Below are positions 1 to 5,527 of a DNA stretch of 6,242 nucleotides, piece after piece; the first letter of the stretch is position 1, and each line of letters opens with the position of its first letter. The notes beneath the pieces were generated by a model, which was not told the origin of the DNA, ran no database searches, and saw only the letters and a program-made list of their open reading frames with translations. The DNA comes from Chitinophagaceae bacterium (lineage in GTDB: Bacteria > Bacteroidota > Bacteroidia > Chitinophagales > Chitinophagaceae). The position numbers and the translations under genes were made by a program. The stretch lies in NCBI GenBank assembly GCA_025455205.1, contig JALOMZ010000123.1, positions 1 to 6,242 on the forward strand, written 5' to 3'.

Positions 1-476
1 AGCTGACCATTGACGATAAGAAGATCATCTGCCCCGCCGATGGCAAGGTGGTGGTGATTGAGGAAACCGTGGATGAGGAATACTTCAAGAGCAAGCGCCT
101 GCAGGTGAGCATCTTCATGAGCCCGCTGAATGTACACGTGAACCGCAACGCTGTGAGTGGGGAAGTGGTGTACAGCAAGTACCATCCCGGCAAGTACCTG
201 GCCGCCTGGCATCCCAAATCGTCTACCGAAAACGAACGCCATAGCGTGGTGTACCAGGTGGGCCACAATGAAATACTGGTGAAGCAGATTGCCGGTGCCC
301 TGGCCCGCCGAATTGTGAACTACCTGAGCGAGGGCATGGTGGTGAAGCAGGGTGAGGAAATGGGCTTCATCAAATTCGGCAGCCGAGTAGACCTCCTCCT
401 GCCTGTGAACGCCCGCGTAAAAGTGAAAATGGGTGAAATGGTGAAGGGTGGCGTTACGGTGCTGGCGGAGTGGTAA
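1..476 (+). CDS. psd: Phosphatidylserine decarboxylase, C-terminal part (5' end outside window)
   Basis: Pyruvoyl-dependent enzyme that decarboxylates phosphatidylserine to phosphatidylethanolamine at the inner membrane. The frame is open from base 3, so the gene starts upstream; 157 residues are visible, and the short bacterial form is usually a little over 200. Visible motifs are ICPADGKV with the probable processing Asp (codon 39-41), SPLNVHVNR with the probable processing His (codon 135-137), and KFGSRVD, where self-cleavage between Gly and Ser (Ser codon 381-383) would create the pyruvoyl group. The resulting alpha chain would be only about 31 residues. GSR replaces the GST of the Escherichia coli enzyme, as is usual in the short form. 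The stop is TAA. A GTG at 48 could be taken as a start, but coding sequence clearly continues upstream of it. The Asp/His/Ser roles are assigned by family analogy. Identification is firm. Confidence 0.95.
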   Translation, partial: LTIDDKKIICPADGKVVVIEETVDEEYFKSKRLQVSIFMSPLNVHVNRNAVSGEVVYSKYHPGKYLAAWHPKSSTENERHSVVYQVGHNEILVKQIAGALARRIVNYLSEGMVVKQGEEMGFIKFGSRVDLLLPVNARVKVKMGEMVKGGVTVLAEW

Positions 477-511
477 AAAAATAGAATGGCCGGAGTGCCT
501 TTCGGAATAGT

Positions 512-548
512 AAAACACCCGTTGATGATTCAACGGGTGTTTTGTTTT
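512..548. terminator. Bidirectional intrinsic terminator between psd and the glycosidase gene
   Basis: A perfect 14-bp inverted repeat (512-525 with 530-543) encloses a 4-base TGAT loop. The outer four pairs are A on the left and T on the right, and the right arm runs into TTTTGTTTT, a good U-tract for psd transcripts. Read on the minus strand, the stem also ends in TTTT, so the same hairpin can stop transcription of the glycosidase gene arriving from the other side. It lies 35 bases after the psd stop and 31 bases beyond the glycosidase stop. A 12-base palindrome, TTTTGATCAAAA, follows at 545-556 and overlaps the T-tract. Confidence 0.85.
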
Positions 549-574
549 GATCAAAAGATGATTCCGGCAGCGTC

Positions 575-2524
575 TTATTCCTTTTTCGCTCTCCTGAAAG
601 TGACCTGGCGAAGAATTGTTTGTGCCATGGGTACCAACATTACTGTTTCCTTTTGTTGGCTGATGGGATTGAACAACACTGTTTTGAAAGAAAGTGTGCC
701 ATCCACCTGGGTTATGGGTTCGCCCGCGTATTCGTACACCACCAAACGCTGCGGTGTGTGGCTGAGGTCATAAAAACCCTGGACAGGATAGGCTTTGGTT
801 TTGGCTTCCGAATAGGCAACAGGCAATGCGAGCACCATGCCACCATAGGTAAAATAGGTTTCGTGGTTCACATCTTCCTGCTGCAGTATGTCCGGGTAGA
901 AAGTAATGTTGACCTCTTGTGTGCCTTGCCATGTTTTGCCGATCACAATGAACCCGTCTTCTTCCGTATAGCGTTCATTAACGGTAAACTTCCTGATGCC
1001 TTCCGGCTTTCTGATCCTGAGTTGAAAATTGTTTTGTTCGGCTGTCACTGTGTACACGAATGTGTAGCCAAACGGATACTGCGTTGCCGATTGTACAGTG
1101 ACCCATTTCCCGTTGATTTGTGTTTTCACCTGGCTGGGACCGTGCAGGGCATTCACCAGGCTGCTGTTGCCTTTCAGCCACATGTGCTGCACATAGTAGG
1201 GCGCTATGCGGCCTGCATTGGGCACACAACATACAGCCGCCTCCCGGTGCACCGGCGAATAGCGATAGCGGGTCTGATGCGGGTCAGAGTTGTCGCCATT
1301 CAGCCCACCCGACAGGCACTACGAGTTGTCGGTCTTCAGGTAAGTAATGGCCGTGCCTGTTGGATGGCGGGCTCCCTGGGCTGCGTTGAGGAATATTTTC
1401 TCCGCACGGCCGGCATAGCCAGACATCCCCGATTTTGCGAACAAAGACAGGTAGCTGTGCATCAGTTCCTGCAGGGAGCAATACTCATACCCGCGATTGG
1501 TGGCATTGGCATTTTTGCCACCAATGAATTCATCCCCTATGGCAGCACCCGAGGCGGTGGTGGTCCAATCGATCTTGGCCATGAAATGAGCAATCGCATG
1601 TTTCAATGCTTCGTTTCCTGAAGCCTGGTAAGCAGCCGCCAGGCTGCGCAGGTGCTCGTAAGTATGCACACTATGCCCCATCAATGGCAGGCTGTCATTC
1701 ATCAGCTTTGCATACTGCGCATCTTCATTCAAAGTTTGTTGTGAAAAGTCGGCATACAGAAACAAACAGTAATCGAGATAGGCTTGCTGGCCGGTGATGC
1801 GATAGAGGTTTTCAAATACATCGGTAATGGTGAGGCCGTGGGTTACGCCGCCCACATTGGGGTTGGTGGAATAAAAAGGATGCGACTGGTAAGCCGGATA
1901 ATGCTGCATCACATTTTTCGCTGCCCGTTCAATGGCTGTGAGCACTTTCTTTTCCTGCCTGTATTCATACCAGGCCAGCAGTCCCCGCAGCAGCGAAGCT
2001 TTTGCCCACAGCTCTCCATTTTCATTGTCGAAGCGGTAACGCAGTTCCTGGTCGTAAATGCCCAGATAACCATCGTCATCCTGCGTGGCCAGTATGCGAT
2101 TCACGTATGTTTCAACGTTGGCGAGATGCTGCTTGTCGTTGCTGAGGATGGCGCTGCGGATATACCCGTCACGCCAGTTGCTTTGGGTTTCGCTATTCCA
2201 CCACAAAAACTGCACCTGCCAGTCGCCGGCCACACCCAGGGCACCTACATCTTTGCTTTTTACTTTTTTCGACAGCCGGTTCTTTCCATAAATGTCATCG
2301 TCAAGCAGCAGATCGGGTGCAAGCCTGTCCAGGTGGCCGGTGAAGCCGTTCAGGTTTTCCTGTATCTGTTCTTTGAGCCAGCCACCGGGTTGCACTTCAC
2401 CCAGCGGAAGCAGTTGGTATTTTTCAGGAACCGCTTTTATTTTTTTGAACGGCGATGCGGGCTGCGCCACACTGATGTTGCACAATAGGCACACAACAGG
2501 CAGGCAAGGAAGCAGCTTTCTCAT
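575..2524 (-). pseudogene. Secreted DUF1680/GH127-type beta-L-arabinofuranosidase-like glycosidase, interrupted by one in-frame TAG
   Basis: Relatives (GH127/GH146, DUF1680) remove L-arabinofuranose from plant glycans with a zinc-bound Cys nucleophile. From ATG 2522-2524 the frame spans 649 codons plus TAA, normal for the family, with a single TAG at codon 402. Residues 1-20 form a signal peptide (MRKLLPCLPVV, probable cleavage SVA|Q), implying export. Family-like motifs are DGYLG, GGVTHGL (about 225-231) and GHSVHTYEHL (about 283-292). By analogy with Bifidobacterium HypBA1 (Glu322, Glu338, Cys340, Cys417, Cys418), I assign Glu332 in GDEF as acid/base, Glu347 and Cys349 in YEYC as metal ligands, and Cys432-Cys433 in VCCVPN as nucleophile and ligand. 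The Cys pair lies beyond the TAG. Another start, ATG at 2561-2563, lies 11 bases after the upstream stop and would lengthen the N-terminus by 13 residues. It is last in a three-gene operon. Substrate within the family is not certain, and a sequencing error could mimic the lesion. Confidence 0.85.
1319..1321 (-). other. In-frame amber codon interrupting the glycosidase
   Basis: The plus strand reads CTA, giving TAG on the coding strand at codon 402. The flanking translation is YLKTDNS, stop, CLSGGLNGD, then on to RYRYSP and VCCVPN, all in one frame with no other stop, so no insertion or deletion is needed. My recollection of family sequences is that a Tyr follows the NS here, which would make this a single third-position change from TAC or TAT. 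That is an inference without an alignment. TAG ends the neighbouring dioxygenase and AraC genes, so it is a working stop codon here. Confidence 0.85.
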
Positions 2525-2574
2525 CCAATGAGAAGTGCTGCGAGTGTCGGTATTGAATGACATGAAACAGAGGT

Positions 2575-3414
2575 TTAATGATATTGGGCCCATTCGGTCT
2601 GCAACCTGTTCTTCATTTTCACATTGTTCATCCACTGGTCGCTTAACGGGCTTTGTGTGAATGGCATAGCGGGCATATAGGGCGCCGGCCCAAATTCGGG
2701 GCAGATGGTAAACGTGGAATCATTGGCCCGCATGCGGGTGTCAATGATCTGTTTCCACCAGCCCATGAAGGTTTCCATGTGCTCCTGCCATTCCGGTGCA
2801 AACGGGTCATTCACCTGCGGCGCCTGGGCCGAGCCTACACGGGCATGCAGGTGATACACAAATGGAATGATCTGGTTGAGCAATCCCTGCTGGTCGCTCA
2901 GCAAGCTTTCGGATACAGTACACCAGTGCGAAAAGTCTGCGGTCAACCGGAGCTGCGGAAAGCGGTGGAGATACGGAAGCAGCGATGCGGTATGAAAGGC
3001 AAAACGACCGCGATGCGTTTCGTGCAATACGCGAATGCCCAATCGTTGCGCCACCTTTTCAGCCGCCTCAATGGCCCGGCAGTTATCATCAAATGAAAAG
3101 TAGTCTTTGCCAGTATGGCTATTGATAAAGTCGGGTTGCAGCGCTGCCAGTGCTTCCAGCCGCCTTGTCATTCGCTGAATGTATGCTTCCACGGGCTCTT
3201 GTTGCAGCGGCAACACCTGCTGAGCAATGAAGATGAAATCCTTGTGCGTACGGCGAATGTGTTCCAGCTCCTCCTGAAACGCATCGATGAATATGCCTGA
3301 TTCAGGCATGTTGATCTCCACGCCATCGTAGCCCTCCGCAAGCACCTTTTGCAAAAAGGCATCGGCGGTGGTGTTTTCCTGGCCCCAGTAGGTGCACACG
3401 TATTTGATCGTCAT
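2575..3414 (-). CDS. TIM-barrel sugar phosphate isomerase/epimerase-like protein
   Basis: A 279-residue protein of the xylose isomerase-like/AP endonuclease family 2 fold, whose members isomerise or epimerise sugars and related polyols at a divalent metal. Family features are an early strand with GYDGVEINMP (Glu33), INSHTG (His100), HETHRGR (Glu132), TADFSHW (Asp160, His163), YHLHARVG (His188, His190) and CPEFGP (Glu240). Glu132, Asp160, His188 or His190 and Glu240 are the likely metal site. No signal peptide is seen, so it should be cytoplasmic. I chose ATG at 3412-3414, where MTIKYVCTYWG begins the first barrel strand, 5 bases after the upstream stop. The frame is open to 3486, but that extension overlaps the upstream gene and does not look like protein. 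It stops with TAA close to the glycosidase start, so the genes should be co-transcribed. The reaction is unknown; dehydratase or hydrolase activity also occurs in this fold. Confidence 0.88.
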   Translation of the reverse strand: MTIKYVCTYWGQENTTADAFLQKVLAEGYDGVEINMPESGIFIDAFQEELEHIRRTHKDFIFIAQQVLPLQQEPVEAYIQRMTRRLEALAALQPDFINSHTGKDYFSFDDNCRAIEAAEKVAQRLGIRVLHETHRGRFAFHTASLLPYLHRFPQLRLTADFSHWCTVSESLLSDQQGLLNQIIPFVYHLHARVGSAQAPQVNDPFAPEWQEHMETFMGWWKQIIDTRMRANDSTFTICPEFGPAPYMPAMPFTQSPLSDQWMNNVKMKNRLQTEWAQYH

Positions 3415-3419
3415 GGATA

Positions 3420-4247
3420 CTAAGGTTGGTATAAAACAGGATTGATGGGCGAGTTGATGATTTCGCCGATGCAGGCACCGGGACACCAGGTATTCCAGTC
3501 ATTGACCTGGTTGTCGTTTTCCGGCGCTTTCAATATCATGTCCCGATCCATATATATGACGGTCATTACTTTTCTTACTTCCTGCGTGCTGTTGGCGCCG
3601 GCGCGGTGAAACACCCAGCCGGAATGAAAGCTCACTTCGCCCAGATCGAAGGGTTCGATCACATGCCGGAAGTCGGTCACACGAAGTCTTTGCTGAATAG
3701 CCGTTTCGCTTTCATCACTAATGGCCAGTTCCCTGCCTTCTACAATCTGGTGGCTGCCGGCGCTGAACTCCAGCGGGCCCATTTCCAATGGGGTGGCCTG
3801 CAGGGGAATCCATGCGGTCACGGTTTTATCGGTTTCTAATGGCCAATAGTATTGATCGGCGTGCCAGGGCGTAATGCCGCCACCACCTTCCTTAAACAGG
3901 GCCTGGTCGTGGTAAAGACGAACCCCTTCGCACTGCATAAGATCAGCCGCAATTTTTGCCAGCCGCTTGCTGAACACCAATGCCTTCGTCAACTCATCCT
4001 CCCGCCACAGGTTGAACAGCTGCAGGAATGCTTTGCCATAGGTATCTCTTTTGTCAATCGGCGATAGATCGTGGCTCATGCTCGCCACCTGCCTGCTGAT
4101 GGCTGCATTGAAGAAGCGGATGGTTTCTTCATCAAAAACCTGTTTCAGTTTGATGTAGCGGTTGTGCTGGTAAAAGTCGAGTTGTTCCGTCGTAAGTATG
4201 TAGGGCTTTTGCAGCAGCGCCAGCACGGAAGATGGAATGGAAGGCAT
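3420..4247 (-). CDS. Phytanoyl-CoA dioxygenase (PhyH) family Fe(II)/2-oxoglutarate oxygenase
   Basis: A 275-residue protein with the full iron and cosubstrate site of the PhyH family. HAD in ITPWHADQYYWP supplies His129 and Asp131. FHSGWVFHRAG supplies the distal His214, and Arg225 follows 11 residues later, the same spacing as His264 and Arg275 in human phytanoyl-CoA hydroxylase, so it should bind 2-oxoglutarate. Such enzymes couple oxidative decarboxylation of 2-oxoglutarate to hydroxylation of a second substrate; bacterial members act on very varied small molecules, so the name does not imply phytanoyl-CoA. There is no signal peptide or membrane segment, suggesting a cytoplasmic enzyme. 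The ATG at 4245-4247 is preceded by an A-rich stretch and no Shine-Dalgarno, common in Bacteroidota. It is first in the operon and ends in TAG, 5 bases before the isomerase start. The catalytic set is complete, so activity is likely; the substrate is unknown. Confidence 0.9.
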   Translation of the reverse strand: MPSIPSSVLALLQKPYILTTEQLDFYQHNRYIKLKQVFDEETIRFFNAAISRQVASMSHDLSPIDKRDTYGKAFLQLFNLWREDELTKALVFSKRLAKIAADLMQCEGVRLYHDQALFKEGGGGITPWHADQYYWPLETDKTVTAWIPLQATPLEMGPLEFSAGSHQIVEGRELAISDESETAIQQRLRVTDFRHVIEPFDLGEVSFHSGWVFHRAGANSTQEVRKVMTVIYMDRDMILKAPENDNQVNDWNTWCPGACIGEIINSPINPVLYQP

Positions 4248-4368
4248 ACGGTCTTTTTTTCAAAAATACCCGGCTGTTCCCCGCTAACATGGCACAACAA
4301 ATGAAAAAACCAGCACTATATTGACATTATATATATCTATTGGTCACATTCCGTACTATTATTGTGGT
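4248..4368. promoter_or_regulatory. Divergent promoter/operator region between the dioxygenase operon and the AraC gene
   Basis: These 121 bases separate two divergent start codons and must hold both promoters. The middle part is AT-rich (TATATATATC at 4328-4337). Two similar octamers, TTGACATT (4321-4328) and GTCACATT (4343-4350), match at 6 of 8 positions and start 22 bases apart, about two helical turns, an arrangement expected of AraC-family half-sites. TTGACA at 4321-4326 resembles a classical -35 box, but no -10 box stands at the right distance. The role as control region follows from position; the individual sites are tentative. Confidence 0.55.
4261..4268 (-). promoter_or_regulatory. 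Possible Bacteroidota -7 promoter element for the dioxygenase operon
   Basis: The minus strand reads TATTTTTG, an exact match to the Bacteroidota -7 consensus TAnnTTTG, and ends 13 bases before the dioxygenase ATG. It would give a leader of only a few bases. No TTTG box sits at the usual distance of about 20 bases upstream; the nearest is farther away. An activator such as the adjacent AraC protein could compensate for that, but the match may be chance in an AT-rich stretch. Confidence 0.3.
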
Positions 4369-5217
4369 ATGAAGGCTTTGTTTGAAGACATTGAAAGCAG
4401 GAAGGGCAACCAGGCATTTCTGGCTTACCAGATCAGACTGCCTTCTTTTGCATTCAGGTGGCATTACCATCCGGAATACGAGCTCACGCTGATCACGCAG
4501 GGCAGTGGCAAGCGTTTGGTAGGCGATAGCTACCAGCCTTTTGAAGCCGGCGACCTGGTGTTGCTGGGCCCCGACCTGCCGCACACCTGGGTGAGCAACA
4601 CCGCGAAAAAAAGAAAGCAGGTTTCCGCAGTGGTCATCCAGTTTTCAGAACCGTTCATCCAGCGTTTTCTGGGCTTGAGCGAATTCAGGCAGGTGGGCAT
4701 GCTGCTGGCAGCTGCTTCACGAGGGCTGCAGTTTTCTTCCCGGGCACTGGCCGATGAAATTGTGCAGCTGGCGGAAAAATCGGGGGTTGAAAAACTGGCT
4801 GGTCTGTTGCTGATCTTGCAGCGCCTTACAGCACAAAAACCAAGGAAACTGGCATCAGACTATTTCAGGCCGGTGCGGGGCTCTGAAAATGAAAAGCGCA
4901 TCAATATCATTTGCCAGTACCTGCAAAAGCATGCGGCCGAAAAAATTTTGCTGGACAAAGTGGCGGCGCTGGTGCATTTGTCGCGCAGCGCCTTCTGCAA
5001 ATTTTTCAAGCGGGCAACTGGCAAAACCTTGAGCGATTATGTAAACGACCTTCGTATTGGCAATGCCAGCGAATTGCTGATTGAAACCGACCTCCCCATC
5101 AACGAAATAGCCTACCAGGCAGGCTTTGACAGCCTCACGTATTTCAACCGGATCTTTTTCAAAAAGAAGGAAATGACCCCGCGGCAATTCAGGAATGCCA
5201 TACGGAGCAAGGGATAG
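4369..5217 (+). CDS. AraC-family transcriptional regulator with N-terminal cupin sensor
   Basis: A 282-residue transcription factor. Residues about 20-75 look like the AraC-type cupin, with FRWHYHPEYELTLI (30-43), the turn FEAGDLVLLGPDLPHTW and small beta-strand residues typical of a sugar-sensing pocket. A helical linker follows (about 110-175). The DNA-binding domain fills the C-terminus: the first helix-turn-helix is about 193-218 (LLDKVAALVHLSRSAFCKFF) and the second about 242-275, with the family signature INEIAYQAGFDSLTYFNRIFFKKKEMTPRQFR spread across it. I chose ATG 4369-4371 because MKALFEDIE starts a normal N-terminus. A TTG at 4321 in frame would add 16 residues, but that stretch is AT-rich and looks like promoter. 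It is transcribed away from the dioxygenase operon, so it probably regulates that operon and perhaps itself. The ligand is not predictable. It stops with TAG. Confidence 0.93.
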   Translation: MKALFEDIESRKGNQAFLAYQIRLPSFAFRWHYHPEYELTLITQGSGKRLVGDSYQPFEAGDLVLLGPDLPHTWVSNTAKKRKQVSAVVIQFSEPFIQRFLGLSEFRQVGMLLAAASRGLQFSSRALADEIVQLAEKSGVEKLAGLLLILQRLTAQKPRKLASDYFRPVRGSENEKRINIICQYLQKHAAEKILLDKVAALVHLSRSAFCKFFKRATGKTLSDYVNDLRIGNASELLIETDLPINEIAYQAGFDSLTYFNRIFFKKKEMTPRQFRNAIRSKG

Positions 5218-5465
5218 GGAGCAGAAAAGGCAATAGATGAGCCGGATCGGTTTCGGGTACCTTGACTTTGGCTTTTCTCGCTGGGCAGAAACACCCAACT
5301 GCCATGTTGCCGGCACCTGTGAGCGGTAGTTTGGCAGCAGGCGCTACCCATCTGGTGCTACAAGCGGCTCAACAGCCTGGAGCATCACAGGAGGTACCCA
5401 TCGTTATAGCCGTGTCTCGCCCTCAGGCGGATGCGGCGTTTTTTATTTTCTGGCATGTTCGCTGG
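5218..5465. other. Intergenic stretch after the AraC gene, no gene recognised
   Basis: Open frames crossing this stretch on both strands have no recognisable protein features and extend into the neighbouring genes as shadows. I see no tRNA, rRNA, insertion sequence or CRISPR-like repeats. Small structures only: GGCAG/CTGCC arms around 5284-5303 and an 8-base TACCCATC occurring twice (near 5345 and 5395). The far end holds the weak terminator candidate at 5409-5449. It is unusually long for a simple convergent spacer, so a small RNA cannot be excluded. Confidence 0.5.
5409..5449 (+). terminator. Weak intrinsic terminator candidate for the AraC transcript
   Basis: GCCG (5409-5412) can pair with CGGC (5434-5437), and inside it CGCC (5418-5421) pairs with GGCG (5426-5429) around a CTCA loop. 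A run of six T and a further ATTTT follow at 5439-5449. The GC-rich stem is broken by unpaired bases, so it is less convincing than the other two terminators, but the U-tract is good and the orientation suits the AraC gene. It lies about 190 bases after that gene's stop. Confidence 0.4.
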
Positions 5466-5505
5466 AAAAAAATAACCCCTTGCACCGTTCCTGGCAAGGG
5501 GTTAT
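5466..5505 (-). terminator. Intrinsic terminator of the DEAD-box helicase gene
   Basis: A perfect 12-bp inverted repeat (5472-5483 with 5494-5505) around a 10-base loop. On the minus strand it reads ATAACCCCTTGC, loop, GCAAGGGGTTAT, then a run of T (complement of the A-run at 5466-5472). It begins 22 bases after the helicase stop codon. The plus-strand side lacks a T-run, so it should act mainly on the helicase transcript. Confidence 0.85.
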
Positions 5506-5527
5506 CATATGGGCGATCAGCCTATGT

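Noticed and set aside
545..556. 12-base palindrome TTTTGATCAAAA as a regulator binding site
   Set aside because: It lies between two converging gene ends and overlaps the terminator T-tract, where an operator would have no promoter to act on.
978..1481. Alternative minus-strand frames near the amber codon, suggesting a frameshift instead of a stop
   Set aside because: The motifs on either side of the TAG are in the same frame (start and end differ by a multiple of three), so a frameshift is not needed.
620..1621. Long plus-strand open frame of 333 codons opposite the glycosidase gene
   Set aside because: It is antisense to a gene with clear family motifs and a signal peptide. Its own translation is rich in His, Cys and Arg with no domain, typical of a shadow frame.
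3415..3486. Extended N-terminus of the isomerase-like protein starting at 3486
   Set aside because: The extra 24 residues overlap the dioxygenase gene, look non-protein-like, and precede a natural first barrel strand at the chosen ATG.
4321..4368. TTG start adding 16 residues to the AraC protein
   Set aside because: The stretch is AT-rich promoter-like DNA, the added residues are unlike AraC N-termini, and a normal ATG follows.
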